Made by a program: the position numbers and the translations under genes | Source: Microlunatus speluncae | GTDB lineage: Bacteria; Actinomycetota; Actinomycetes; Propionibacteriales; Propionibacteriaceae | Direction of reading: 5' to 3' | Length of the DNA stretch: 64,000 nucleotides | NCBI RefSeq assembly: GCF_009299835.1 | Contig: NZ_VKCZ01000009.1 | Location: forward strand, 62,001-126,000 | The notes under the pieces: model-generated | The model's input: only the letters and a program-made list of their open reading frames with translations | What the model was told of the DNA's origin: nothing | The model's database searches: none | Part shown: positions 34,888 to 45,000 of the stretch, piece after piece | How the letters are laid out: each line of letters opens with the position of its first letter | Position numbering within the stretch: the stretch's first letter is position 1

Positions 34888-35772
34888 CTACGGGCCGGCC
34901 CAGCGGCGTCGCCAGTCTGTGGGCGAGAGGCCGGTGTGGCGGCGGAACTGTCGGGAGAAGTAGTAGGCATCGACGATGCCGACCCGGCGGGCGATCTGGC
35001 CCACCGGCAGCGAGGTCGTGGTGATCAACTCCTGCGCCACCTTGATCCGCACCCGCAGCACCCAGGACAGCGGGGACGTGTCCAGGTGCCGGCGAAACAG
35101 TCGGGTCAGCGTCGCGGTGCTGCAGTCGGCAACGGCTGCAAGATCGGCGACCGTGATCGGCCGGCCGGGCTCGGCGGTGATCCAGGTCAGCACCCGGCGC
35201 AGTCGGAGCGGCAACCGGCGGTCGTTCTGCGGCAAGATCTGGTCGGCGGCCGCGAGTTCGCCGGCGACCAGCACCCCGAGTGCGCGGGCCGTCTCGACTT
35301 CCGGGGTGCCGCGGTCCCACACCTGGGCGATCAATTTGATCAAGGTCTTCAGCGTCGGATGTGTGGTCTCGTCGGTGATCCACAGCCCGGCGTCGATGCC
35401 GAGATCAGCGTCGGCCCGCCAAGGCACGCCGGCCAGCCGATGATCGGGATGGTGCGGGACCGCGAGCTCGACCGGGTGATCGGCGGCGTGCCACGGGATC
35501 AGGTGGGCACCGTAGACCAGATAGGGATCGGTCCGGTCCGGCCGATAGGCGACCCGGTGCCCCCAGGGCAGCACCATGATCATCTCCGGGGTGAGGTCGT
35601 GCTCCACGCCGTTGATCTCCACCACTCCGCGGCCGGAGATCCCCGCCAGCAGCATCCGCGACTCGACCCGCGGATAGCCGGAATGATCACCAGGATGCGC
35701 CTGTACGGTCGCGGCGAAGCCGATCACCGGGAAGCCCGGGCCGCCGTCCCGCGCCGCCGGGTCGCTGATCAC
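34888..35772 (-). CDS. AraC-family regulator (locus 2, downstream end)
   Basis: A 294-residue regulator with a cupin-like N-terminal sensor (SRMLLAGISGRGVVEINGVEHDLTPEMIMVLPWGHRVAYRP) and a C-terminal double helix-turn-helix: ITVADLAAVADCSTATLTRLFRRHLD, then LPVGQIARRVGIVDAYYFSRQFRRHTGLSPTDWRR (key Tyr-Phe-Ser-Arg-Gln-Phe). It lies at the far end of sugar locus 2, after phyH (26-bp gap), and probably joins in control of the locus with the AraC at the other end. Confidence 0.9.
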   Translation of the reverse strand: MISDPAARDGGPGFPVIGFAATVQAHPGDHSGYPRVESRMLLAGISGRGVVEINGVEHDLTPEMIMVLPWGHRVAYRPDRTDPYLVYGAHLIPWHAADHPVELAVPHHPDHRLAGVPWRADADLGIDAGLWITDETTHPTLKTLIKLIAQVWDRGTPEVETARALGVLVAGELAAADQILPQNDRRLPLRLRRVLTWITAEPGRPITVADLAAVADCSTATLTRLFRRHLDTSPLSWVLRVRIKVAQELITTTSLPVGQIARRVGIVDAYYFSRQFRRHTGLSPTDWRRRWAGP

Positions 35773-35798
35773 CCGGGCGATCCGCGGTGTCTCCGATC

Positions 35799-36746
35799 TC
35801 AGCAGATCTTGTTCTTCTGCCAGCGCAGCTCCTCGTTGTGATCGACCAGGGTCAGGCCGCGATCCTGCCAGTAGTATTTCAAGCTCTCATCGGTCCAGCC
35901 GCGATAGATCTCGTCCCACGGCAGGATGTCGCAGTGTGGCGTGATCGAGCCGCGGGTGATCGGCTCGTCCGCCCGCTGGTAGCGCAGATCCAGCGACAGC
36001 CGGACCCGCTCCCCCTTGAGATTGGGCATCCCCCGGTGCACGGTCAGGCTGGTGAACGTGAGCACGTCACCGGCGCGGAAGTCGGCTACTCCCCAGGACA
36101 GCCCGGAGTCGCAGATGTAGGCCTCCAACTCCCCCGCCCCCTGCGCCGCGTGGTACGTCAACAGCCCGTCGGCCTGCGACCCGACCAGCACGGTCAACGC
36201 GCCGAGCTCGACCGGGCAGTCACCCAACGGGAACCAGGACGTCCAGACATTCTTGGTGCCCTGGATGTGGATGAAGTCCTGATGGGCCGGGGTCGGCTGG
36301 AACTTCGCGCTCGGCACCATCACCCGCGCGATCGACAACGGCTGCCGCAGCACGTTGCCGCCGAGCAGCTGGTCGTACAAGTTGATCATGGCCGGGTCAT
36401 GGCCGATCCCGTGGAACTCCTGCACCCGGTAGATGTCCTGGTAGGCCGCCAGCGGCACCCCGGTGCCGCAGAATGCCGCCGCCACCGGGTCGACCCGGTT
36501 GAACGATTCGACGTCGGCGATGCCGTCCATCGGGTCGGTGCCGTCCTGCAGCCAGCCGTGATCGGCAACCACCTGCATCAGCTGCCGGCGCAGCCCGAGC
36601 ACCCGGTCGCGGTCCAGCAGGCCGCGGAAGAACAGATAGCCGTCCACCGCGGCCCGCTCCAGCAGGGCCTGCGGGTGGCCCAGCAGCGGGCTGGAATCGA
36701 CGAGCTCGACGGTCGGATTGGCGGTCGCGATGTCCGAGGTGGTCAT
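35799..36746 (-). CDS. Phytanoyl-CoA dioxygenase (PhyH) family protein
   Basis: Fe(II)/2-oxoglutarate-dependent hydroxylase of 315 residues. The metal triad is visible: His155 and Asp157 in AHQDFIH and His237 in LTVHRGMPN, followed by Arg in GERVRLSLDLRY that can bind the 2-oxoglutarate carboxylate. GDVLTFTS is typical. Starts on an ATG with GGGGAG upstream. Its place between GH36 and AraC suggests it hydroxylates or opens a sugar-related or lipid-linked substrate, but the real substrate is unknown. The gap to GH36 (110 bp) holds an inverted repeat, so it may have its own promoter. Confidence 0.88.
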   Translation of the reverse strand: MTTSDIATANPTVELVDSSPLLGHPQALLERAAVDGYLFFRGLLDRDRVLGLRRQLMQVVADHGWLQDGTDPMDGIADVESFNRVDPVAAAFCGTGVPLAAYQDIYRVQEFHGIGHDPAMINLYDQLLGGNVLRQPLSIARVMVPSAKFQPTPAHQDFIHIQGTKNVWTSWFPLGDCPVELGALTVLVGSQADGLLTYHAAQGAGELEAYICDSGLSWGVADFRAGDVLTFTSLTVHRGMPNLKGERVRLSLDLRYQRADEPITRGSITPHCDILPWDEIYRGWTDESLKYYWQDRGLTLVDHNEELRWQKNKIC

Positions 36747-36766
36747 GGGTGTCTCTCCCCTGTGAG

Positions 36767-36797
36767 GTTGATCGCCGGTGGCGCCGTTTCGATCAAC
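36767..36797. promoter_or_regulatory. Inverted repeat before phyH
   Basis: GTTGATCG and CGATCAAC are perfect 8-bp arms spaced 15 bp, in the spacer between the GH36 stop and the phyH start. It may be an AraC or other site, or a stem in a read-through transcript. The arms carry the GATC-centred word noted elsewhere. Confidence 0.45.
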
Positions 36798-36856
36798 TCT
36801 GCCGATTGCGTTCGCGGAACTCCATGCCCCGGAGACGTACTTCCTGGACTATTCGC

Positions 36857-38914
36857 TCACTCCAGGATCAGGACGTCGGCATCGTCGGCCAGGGCGAAGG
36901 GCACCTCGATCGGGCTGTCCGCCGTGATCGACCGGCCGTCGCCGAGTCGGTAGCTGCGGCCGGCTTGCAGGGTCCGCGGGGTGATCACCGGCCGGTCGGG
37001 GCGACCGGGGCGGCCGTAGACCAAGATCACGGTTCGGTCCGCGGTGCCGTACTCGACGGCGTAGACCGGATCGGCCGGTGTGCCGTGCTGTTCGACCCGG
37101 CCGGTGTGGATGACCGGGCGAAGATCGCGGTAGAGCGTGATCAACTCCGCGGCCCGGGCCCGCCGGTCCGAGCCCCAGCGGAGCAGGTCGGAGCCGACGC
37201 CGAGCACGCCGGCCATCGCGACCAGGAACCGGAACTCGAAGCTGGCCGGTGTCCGGTCGCGGCGGTCGGCCTCGTCGGTGACCCAGGAGCTCATCAGGTG
37301 CGGGCCGTAGGCGGACAGAAAGCCGTGCTGGATCGCCAGCCGGTCCCGCGGTCCGGTCTCGTCGCTGGTCCACACCACGTCGGTCAGCGCCAGCACGGCC
37401 GCGTCGATCCGGCCACCGCCGGACGAGCAGGCTTCGACGGTGACGTGTCCGAACTCCCGCCGGAGCATCCGCAACACCCGGTGGTAGCCCTCGACGTGCT
37501 GCACCGACCACTGCCGGCCATGATCATCGCCGGGCCGGCCGCCGTCGCTGACCGGACGGTTCAGGTCCCATTTCAGATAGCTGATCCGGTGATCGGCCAG
37601 CACCGTGCGTAACATCCGCTCGGCCCAGGCCACCACCTCGGGCCGGCCGAAGTCGAGCAGATACTGGTTCCGGACCGTGATCAACGGCCGGTCGCCGGCG
37701 CGGTAGACCCACTCCGGATGCAGTCGGTAGAGATCACTGTCCGGGTTGACCGACTCCGGCTCGACCCACAGACCGAACCGCAGGCCGCGCTCGGTAACGT
37801 CGCTGATCAACGGGCCGAGGCCGGCCGGGAACTTGACCGGGTCCGGCGTCCAGTCCCCCAGTCCGGACCGGTCACTGGTCCGGCCGGCGAACCAGCCGTC
37901 ATCGACCACGAACACCTCGGCCCCGATCTCGGCCGCGACGTCGGCCAGCGCGAGCTGGTGATCCTGCTCGACGGCGAACTCGGTGGCGTACCAGGAGTTG
38001 TAGACGATCGGCCGGTGAGCGAGGCCGGTGTCCCGGCTGAGCACGGCGCGCTGGTAGTCGTGCCAGCGGCAGGGCAGGCCCTCGATCCCTTCCGGGGCAC
38101 GGATCCCCAGGATGTCCGGCGTCGTGTACGCCTCCCCCGGATCCAACGTGATCACACAGCTCTCGTCATCGACGCCGGCCGCGATCCGGATCCGTCCCGA
38201 CAGCGGTACGGCCTCCGCCGCCAGTCGCCAGGACCCGCTCCAGGCCAACGCGATCCCGTAGGCCGGACCGGAGCCGCCGATGCTGATCACCGGGGAGTAG
38301 CTGGCGGAGGTGACGCCCTGCCGGCTGCCGATGGTGAACGTCCCGGCCGGCAGGGTGACCCGGTGCGGCGTGAACTCGGCCGACCAGTCCCCGGCCAGGA
38401 AGCCGAGCTCGGCCGGCTCCGGCATCGGCAGGTCCCAGGCCGGCGCGAAGGCCCGGGACAGCGTGATCCGGCGCCGGCCGACGTTGGTGATCGTGACCCG
38501 CTTCGCCACCACGTCATGATCACGACTGGCGGCGATCCTCAGCTCCAGCTCGATCCGGCCGGTGCTGTCGAGTCCACGCAACAGCAGCGTGGTGTCGGCG
38601 CCGGACTCGATCAGCTCGCCGTCGGGCTCCCAGGCCACCCGGGCGCCGACCAGGCCGTCGCCCTGATCGATGATCAACTCCGAGGTCTGCCGCTGCCGGG
38701 TGCCGAGCACCGCGTACTCGAGCGGCAGCACGTCGGCCGGGGTGTCCCAGCCGGAGGCGGTCGGCAGGTCGGGCACCGGGCCCAGCGCGACGTCCCAGCC
38801 GAGCTGCACCGGCCCGAGATCGGACTGGTCCCGATCACCGGGTGCCAACCCGACCCGGTAGACCCCGGTCGCCGTCGCCAGCTCCCAGGTCGGCCGGTCC
38901 CGGTCCCGGCTCAC
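36857..38914 (-). CDS. GH36 alpha-galactosidase
   Basis: Cytoplasmic alpha-galactosidase of 685 residues. The N-terminal beta-supersandwich is followed by the catalytic barrel: RPIVYNSWYATEF, VDDGWF, GLRFGLWVEPESVNPDSDLYR, the nucleophile Asp450 in YLKWDLNR, and acid/base Asp518 in WTSDETGPRDR. The Cys-Ser-x-Gly-Gly-Gly-Arg segment (EACSSGGGRID) is a family hallmark. The GTG at 38914 overlaps the permease stop by 4 bp (GTGA), and the frame further upstream is inside that permease gene. It cleaves alpha-galactosides such as melibiose or raffinose-type sugars brought in by the importer of this operon. Confidence 0.95.
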   Translation of the reverse strand: MSRDRDRPTWELATATGVYRVGLAPGDRDQSDLGPVQLGWDVALGPVPDLPTASGWDTPADVLPLEYAVLGTRQRQTSELIIDQGDGLVGARVAWEPDGELIESGADTTLLLRGLDSTGRIELELRIAASRDHDVVAKRVTITNVGRRRITLSRAFAPAWDLPMPEPAELGFLAGDWSAEFTPHRVTLPAGTFTIGSRQGVTSASYSPVISIGGSGPAYGIALAWSGSWRLAAEAVPLSGRIRIAAGVDDESCVITLDPGEAYTTPDILGIRAPEGIEGLPCRWHDYQRAVLSRDTGLAHRPIVYNSWYATEFAVEQDHQLALADVAAEIGAEVFVVDDGWFAGRTSDRSGLGDWTPDPVKFPAGLGPLISDVTERGLRFGLWVEPESVNPDSDLYRLHPEWVYRAGDRPLITVRNQYLLDFGRPEVVAWAERMLRTVLADHRISYLKWDLNRPVSDGGRPGDDHGRQWSVQHVEGYHRVLRMLRREFGHVTVEACSSGGGRIDAAVLALTDVVWTSDETGPRDRLAIQHGFLSAYGPHLMSSWVTDEADRRDRTPASFEFRFLVAMAGVLGVGSDLLRWGSDRRARAAELITLYRDLRPVIHTGRVEQHGTPADPVYAVEYGTADRTVILVYGRPGRPDRPVITPRTLQAGRSYRLGDGRSITADSPIEVPFALADDADVLILE

Positions 38915-39792
38915 TTGTTGGCCCCGACCAGCAGCCCGGACACGAAGTGCTTCTGGAACAGGAAAAACACGATCGCCGGCGGGATGGCGGCGATGATCGA
39001 ACCGGCCGCGACCACGTTCCACTTGCTGATGAAGCTGCCCTGCAGGTTCAACAGGGCGGCCGTGATCGGAAAGTTGGTCTCGGTCCGGAGCACCGTCATC
39101 GCCCAGATCAGATCGTTGAACACCCAGGTCGTCGCCAACGCGCCCAGGGCGGCCAGGGCCGGGCGGCACAATGGCAGCACGATCTGGACATAGGTACGGA
39201 TCGCGCCGGCACCGTCGACCACCGCCGCCTCGAACACCTCGCGCGGGATGCCGCGCATGAAGCCGTGCAGGACGAAGGTGTAGAAGCCGAGACCGAAGCC
39301 GACCTGGACCACGATCAGCGCCAGCAGCGTGTCGTAGATCCCCAACCCCTCGGCGATCTTGGCCACCGGGATGAGCAGGATCTGCGGCGGCAGCAGGTTG
39401 CCGGCCAGCATGGTCAGCAAGATCGTCCGCCGGAACGGGATCCGGAACCGGCTCAGCGCGAAGGCCCCCATCGATGCCAGCAACAGGGTGAACAGCACCG
39501 TCACCACCGTCACCAGGGCGCTGTTCAGCAGGGCGTGCCGGACTCCGGCGCTGAAGGCGGTGCTGAAACCCTCGAACGACAGAACCCCCGGCAGTGCCGC
39601 GATGCCGCGGCGGGTGATGTCGTCGAACGGGCGCAGCGACACCGCAACCACGAAGATCAACGGCGAGATGTAGATCAGCGTGAACGGGATCATCCCGACG
39701 TGGAACCAGGGCGAGTTCCGGCCCGGACCGCGGCGTCGCTGTCCGTTGCCGGCGGTCGTGCCGCGGGTCACGGGAGCCTCGATGGTGGCCAT
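38911..39792 (-). CDS. Carbohydrate ABC transporter permease, MalG type (locus 2)
   Basis: A 293-residue CUT1 permease with six predicted spans. The EAA loop is FEAAVVDGAGAIRTYVQIVLPLC, and the end FQKHFVSGLLVGANK is typical of this subunit. It is between a MalF-type gene (one-base TGATG overlap) and the GH36 gene (GTGA overlap), so all are translated in a row. Confidence 0.94.
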   Translation of the reverse strand: MATIEAPVTRGTTAGNGQRRRGPGRNSPWFHVGMIPFTLIYISPLIFVVAVSLRPFDDITRRGIAALPGVLSFEGFSTAFSAGVRHALLNSALVTVVTVLFTLLLASMGAFALSRFRIPFRRTILLTMLAGNLLPPQILLIPVAKIAEGLGIYDTLLALIVVQVGFGLGFYTFVLHGFMRGIPREVFEAAVVDGAGAIRTYVQIVLPLCRPALAALGALATTWVFNDLIWAMTVLRTETNFPITAALLNLQGSFISKWNVVAAGSIIAAIPPAIVFFLFQKHFVSGLLVGANK

Positions 39793-40727
39793 CAGTCGTC
39801 CTCTCCCCGGGCCGCCCGGGCCAGGTAGGTGATGATGAAGATGATCGCGAGCAGGAAGATGATCACGGCGATGGCCGAGCCGTAGCCGAGGTTCACCACG
39901 GTGAAGCCCTGTTGGAACATGTAGGTGCTGAGCAGCTGACTGCTGTCGTACGGGCCGCCGCGAGTCATCGACCAGACGATGTCGAAAGTGCGCAGGGAGT
40001 CGATCACGGTGACGGCGAAGACGACCGTGTTGACCCCGGACAGCTGCGGCATCACGACATGCCAGAACCGCTGCCACCGATTGGCGCCGTCGACGGCGGC
40101 GGCCTCCTCCAGTGCCGGGTCACAGCTCTTCAGGCCGGCCAGATAGAGCACCATGATGTAGCCGACCTGACGCCACACGGCGGCGATCAACACGCCGTAC
40201 AGGGCAAGATCGGGAGAGGCCAGCCACGGGGTCGCCAGGGCTTCGATCCGGAGGCCTTCGAAGAAGCTGGTGATCGGGCCGTCCGGCGCGTACATCACTC
40301 GCCAGAACAGGCCGGTCACCGCCAGCGAGAAGACCATCGGCAGATAGATCGCGGCCCGGTAGACGCCGACGCCGCGACGCGGCTTGTTCAGCAGCACGGC
40401 CAGGATCAGGCCACCGATCACCGAGAGCCCACCGAACAGGACCACCCAGATCGCGTTGTTCTTCAACGCCGTCTGAAACACCGGATCCGCGGCCAGATTG
40501 GTGAAGTTGGTCAGGCCGATGAACTCGGCGGCGCCGACCCCCTGCCATCGGGTCAGCGACAGCTGGAAGCTGTTGAACGCCGGCCAGAAGACCCAGAACA
40601 ACTCGACCACGACCGGAATGATCAAGAACAACCAGACGACGGGCGGCACGCGCAACACCCCCCGCGCCCGCCGCCGCCGGCCGTCCGGCCTGGTCTCCGG
40701 GCCGGCCAGAGTGCCCACGGCCGTCAC
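39792..40727 (-). CDS. Carbohydrate ABC transporter permease, MalF type (locus 2)
   Basis: A 311-residue permease with six predicted spans and a basic N-terminal tail (ETRPDGRRRRARG). The EAA loop is EEAAAVDGANRWQRFWHVVMPQL. It overlaps the binding-protein gene by 4 bp. Forms the membrane channel with the MalG-type partner. Confidence 0.94.
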   Translation of the reverse strand: MTAVGTLAGPETRPDGRRRRARGVLRVPPVVWLFLIIPVVVELFWVFWPAFNSFQLSLTRWQGVGAAEFIGLTNFTNLAADPVFQTALKNNAIWVVLFGGLSVIGGLILAVLLNKPRRGVGVYRAAIYLPMVFSLAVTGLFWRVMYAPDGPITSFFEGLRIEALATPWLASPDLALYGVLIAAVWRQVGYIMVLYLAGLKSCDPALEEAAAVDGANRWQRFWHVVMPQLSGVNTVVFAVTVIDSLRTFDIVWSMTRGGPYDSSQLLSTYMFQQGFTVVNLGYGSAIAVIIFLLAIIFIITYLARAARGEDD

Positions 40728-42055
40728 TGTTTGAAGACCCGATCGGCGGCCGCCTGCCAGTCCTTCAACGTGCCCGCGATGTCGGACGGGTCGTCGAGGA
40801 ACTTGTTCAGCGCCGCGTCGGCGGTGAGTTGCAGGGCGTCGGAGGAATCCCGGTTGAAGAACTGGGTGATCTCCTCGGTCTCGTTCAACAGCTTGATCCC
40901 CTTCTGCACCAGCGGTGAGAAGCTCGAGGTGTCGACGTCGGGCGAGGTGGGCAGGTTGGACGACCCGGACAGCTCGATGTATTTCTGCTGGGCGGCCGGC
41001 GAGGCGAGGAAAGACATCAGCTTCTTGGCCTCCTCGACGTTGGGTGCCTTGGCTGCGGCCATGTAGCCGTCGGTCGGCGCCTCCTCGGCACTCGGGATCG
41101 CGGGGTCGATCGTCGGCACCGAGAAGAAGTCAAGATCATCGACCATGTCCTTCGGCATCGAGACGCTGACGAACGCGCCGACCAGATACATCGCCGACTT
41201 GTCCTGCACCATCGGCGTGACCGCCTCCTGCACGGAGTAGGACCGCATGTTCGGGTCGAAGTACGGGATCAGCTGCTTGTACTTCTCCAGCACCGCGGCC
41301 ACCCGCTCGTCGGTGAATGGGAACTTCCCGGCCAGCAGGTCGCGGTGGAACGGAGCGCCGTTGACCCGGAGGTTGAGGTAGTCGAACCACCCCGACGACA
41401 TCCACGGGGTGGACCCGATGCCGTTGGTCAGCGGATGTACGCCGCGACCCTTGAGGTCGTCGCAGAGCGCGATGAAGTCGTCCCAGACCTTCGGCGGCTC
41501 GGTGATCCCCCACTTCGCGAAGGCGGACTTCTTGTAGAAGATCGACCACCAGTAGTAGCTGGTCGGGACGAAGATCGGCTTGCCGCTCTCGTCGCTGCAC
41601 AGGCTGCGCAGCGAGTCGGAGAAGTTGGCGCAGGCTCCGTCGCCGGTCCAGAGATCACTGAGATCGAGCAGCAATCCCTTGCTGGCATAGTCCCTGGCGA
41701 CCGAGCCGGCCAGCCAGCCGATCACGTCCGGCGGTGTGGCCGAGGTCAGGTAGGTGGACAGCTGGGCCCGGAACTGCTCGGTGGCGACCGCGTTGACAGT
41801 CGGCGCCTGGCCGTCGAAGTCCTTGATCGTGGTCAGCAGCGCGTCCCGGGTCTTCGGCTCCGAGAACGAGATCTGCAGCGTCGCGGGACCGCTGGGCTGG
41901 CCTCCGCTACTGGCCGGCGGGGCGGAGGTGCCGGGACTGGAGCCGATGCATCCGGACAGCAGCGACGCGCCGCCGATCGCGGCGGCACCGCCCAAGAGGG
42001 AACGGCGGGTCAGCGCACCGAACGTGCCCTGAGCCTGTCGAAGGGAATCAGTCAT
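40724..42055 (-). CDS. Sugar ABC transporter substrate-binding lipoprotein (locus 2)
   Basis: A 443-residue solute-binding protein family 1 member. Twin-arginine residues 17-18 (TRRSLLGG) and a lipobox ending at Cys36 place it on the outer face of the membrane. Mature motifs include SYYWWSIFYKKSAFAKWGI and EPPKVWDDFIALCDDLKGRG. Its first dozen codons contain the dispersed 17-mer, read in reverse as SLRQAQGT, which adds a short non-family extension in front of the signal. An alternative start inside the signal is not obvious. It is coupled to the DUF5107 gene upstream by 4 bp. Confidence 0.92.
   Translation of the reverse strand: MTDSLRQAQGTFGALTRRSLLGGAAAIGGASLLSGCIGSSPGTSAPPASSGGQPSGPATLQISFSEPKTRDALLTTIKDFDGQAPTVNAVATEQFRAQLSTYLTSATPPDVIGWLAGSVARDYASKGLLLDLSDLWTGDGACANFSDSLRSLCSDESGKPIFVPTSYYWWSIFYKKSAFAKWGITEPPKVWDDFIALCDDLKGRGVHPLTNGIGSTPWMSSGWFDYLNLRVNGAPFHRDLLAGKFPFTDERVAAVLEKYKQLIPYFDPNMRSYSVQEAVTPMVQDKSAMYLVGAFVSVSMPKDMVDDLDFFSVPTIDPAIPSAEEAPTDGYMAAAKAPNVEEAKKLMSFLASPAAQQKYIELSGSSNLPTSPDVDTSSFSPLVQKGIKLLNETEEITQFFNRDSSDALQLTADAALNKFLDDPSDIAGTLKDWQAAADRVFKQ
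42027..42045 (+). repeat. Dispersed 17-mer, copy 1 (inside binding-protein gene)
   Basis: CCTGAGCCTGTCGAAGG with one extra C and one extra G at its ends. It falls in codons 4-10 of the locus 2 binding protein and is translated as SLRQAQG. Confidence 0.85.
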
Positions 42056-45000
42056 CGAATCTCTCCTGTGAGTGATGGGCTGTGATCACCGTCGAGCCTG
42101 CGCTGCAGGTCGACGGCCTCGATGTGGTTCGGATCCTCGGCGAGGATCTCCACCAGGTCCCGCAGCGCTCCCGGCCGGCCCCCGTTGCCGGCGGCCAGCT
42201 GGGCACGAAGGAACCGCACCCGCCGTTTCTTGATCAACTCCGGGTCTTCGGTGAACAGCAACAGGGTCGGCAGCGAGGTGGCGAAGTAGTCGACCGTCGC
42301 CGGAGTCGCCTCGAGCTCGTCGCAGAAGCCCGACAGCGCGGCCGCGAGCTCGGCCGCGGCGCCGTGCTCGCCGAGCCGCCGCAGCGCGGTGATCGACGCG
42401 TCGGTCGCCTCGCTGTACGGGGTGGTGCTCATCGCCAGGAAGTCGCCGACCTGGCCCGCGGCATCGGTCCAGGCGGCCCGGGCGGCATCGTGATCACCGG
42501 TCGCCGCCAGCGCGTCACCGCGGGCCAACTGCAGCGCGGCCGAGTTGGCCAGCGGGTGCCGCTGCTCCCCCAGCGAGGCCGGCGGATCCAGCGCCCGGTC
42601 GAGCCAGGCGACGGCGTCGGCCGGCCGGTCGTCGGTCAGCGCCGCGTTCGCCTGGGCCAGGCAGGTCCGGTCCCAGGCCCGCAACGCCTGTCCCTCGCCG
42701 CCCTCCCAGGGCTGGAACTCGCGGGCCAGCAGCAGCTCGGTCGCGCGATCATGATCACCGAGGCTCAGCCGGAGATGGGCCAGCTCGACCACCGCGTCGT
42801 CGCGCTGCTGGATCAGCTCCAGCCGGTCGGCCAGCCGGGCCCACCGCTCGGCCGGCGGCACCCCGGCGCGCGAGGCCAGCTGATCTTGTTCGAAGCGCAG
42901 CCGCGCGTCGTCCGGGGCCGCGGCGACCGCGCGGTCGTAGCAGGCGATCGCCTGGTCCAGATCGTGGCCGTGGTTGTACGCGGCCAGGCCGAGGTTGCGC
43001 CAGCAGACCGGATCCGACGGGTCGAGCTCGACCGACCGCCACCAGGCGGCGACCGCGTCGTCGACCCGGCCCCGGGCATAGAGCCAGTGCCCGTGCAAGG
43101 CTGCCGCCCGGTGATCGTCGGGAGCTTCCGCACGCCGCTCGGCCAGCAGGTCGGCGTCGTCCAGCCGGCCCGGGAAGCAGTAGCGATCGCTGCCCTGCCG
43201 GGCGGCCCCGATCGCCTCGTCCGCCTCAACGGAGCGGCCGAGCCGGTGCAGCAGCCGGGCCCGGTGGTAGTCGATCAACGGGCCGGCCGCCGGTGCACCC
43301 AGCGGTGCCTGCCGGGCCGCCGCGGCGGCCCGTTCCAGCACCCGGAGTGCCGCCTCGAGCTCGCCGGCGGCGGCGTACTCGAGGGCGACGTCGAGGCAGG
43401 TCTGGGCGTCGCAGGTCAGTGGGCGTCCGGCCAGGTCGGCCGACCACCAGTGCAGCGGGTCGAGGCGTCGGGTCTCGGCCAGCAGCGCCTCGGCCGCGTC
43501 GGCCCGACCGGCGCGGCGGAGCATGATCACCAGCAGACTGCGCGCCTGCAGGTGCTCCGGTTCGGCGCGGAGCACATCGGTCAGCCGTTCCACGGCAGCC
43601 GGGATCCGACCGGCGGCGGCGTCCAGCCGGGCCGCCCGGTAACCCGCCGGACCCCGCCAGACCCGGTTCCAGGCGGCCTTGCTGAAGTTCGCGTGGGCGC
43701 CGTCGTGATCACCGCGCCGGTCCAGGAGGAGGCCGAGGTAGTAGTGCGCGGTGCTGTCGGCCGGGTTGGCGTTGCGCAGCGACAGCCGAGCCACCGCACG
43801 GCGGAGCAACGGCTCGGCCTCGGCGTAACGACCGGCGCGATAGCGGCGCGCGGCCAGCGCGGTGGTGGTCGGCGCATGATCGGGATCGCGGCGCAACGCC
43901 TCGGCCCAGTAGGGCTCCGGCGACCGGGTCGCGTGCCGGTACTGCTCCAGGTGGATGCCGATCAGGAACAGTTCCTCCACGCTGACCACGTCGGCCGGCG
44001 GTGGCGGCTCGGTCGCCGGGGCAGCCGGCTCGGCGGGCGCCGCCGGCCGCAGCGCGACCAGCTCGACACCATGATCACGCACGCTGACCTCGAGCTCGTG
44101 ATCATCGCTGACCCGCACCTCGAACGGCCGCCCGGGCGCGAGGTCGGCGCGGTGCACGGTCGGTCGCCCGGCGGCGGAGATGATCACCTCGACCTCGGGT
44201 CGAGCCGAGGTCGCCGCGACCCCGACCGTGATTCCGGTGCTGTCCCGCCGGACGGCGATCGCGGCGTCGACGGTGGCTGCCTGGACCGGACCGATCCGCT
44301 GGATCGGAAACCAGGACTGGCTGAACACCTTGGTCTCACCGGGGGCGAGGAAGGAGAAGTCGGGTTGGTTGTCGGTGAAGACGCCGGCCATCAGCTCGAT
44401 GTAGGCCGATCCGTCGTCGGTCAGGTTGCGGCACCAGGCCTGGCCGAACGGCGCATTGCCCCAGGTCCACATCTTCTTGCCGACCGCGGTCCGGTGATCG
44501 GCGACGTGCACGAAGCCGGCGTCGGCGGCGTGGTCGTAGCCACCGAAGAAGTCGCCCTCGCTGCCCAGGCACATGTACGAGGTCGGCACCGGGATGTTGC
44601 GGTACCAGTCGATCCGATCACCCGGCACGGCGTCGCTGCCGTTCGCCGAGCCGTCCCCTCCGGTCCCTGAGCCTGTCGAAGGGCGGCTGGGATAGTCGAT
44701 GCCGTAATAGGGCCGATCCGCGGCGGGGAACGCGGTCACCGCGCGCCGAGCATGATCGGCGACCATCGAAACGTCGGGCGGGAAGAACGACTGCAGTTGA
44801 TCATGGGCCTTGACCGCGACGTTGGCCCACCAGAGGAAGGTCTGCGGCTCTTCCGAGGAGTTGTAGAGCCGGACCTTGAGCTCGACCCGGGCCTGGCCCG
44901 GGTGCAGGCAGATGCCGTGCATCCCCTTCATCCGGGTGAACGGATCATGATCGGAGCACCACACGGTGACCGAGCCGTCGGGTGATCGTTCGATCGTGGC

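Noticed and set aside
42082..44670. 862-codon frame opposite the DUF5107 gene
   Set aside because: Shadow of the coding strand; no recognisable domain and low-complexity composition.
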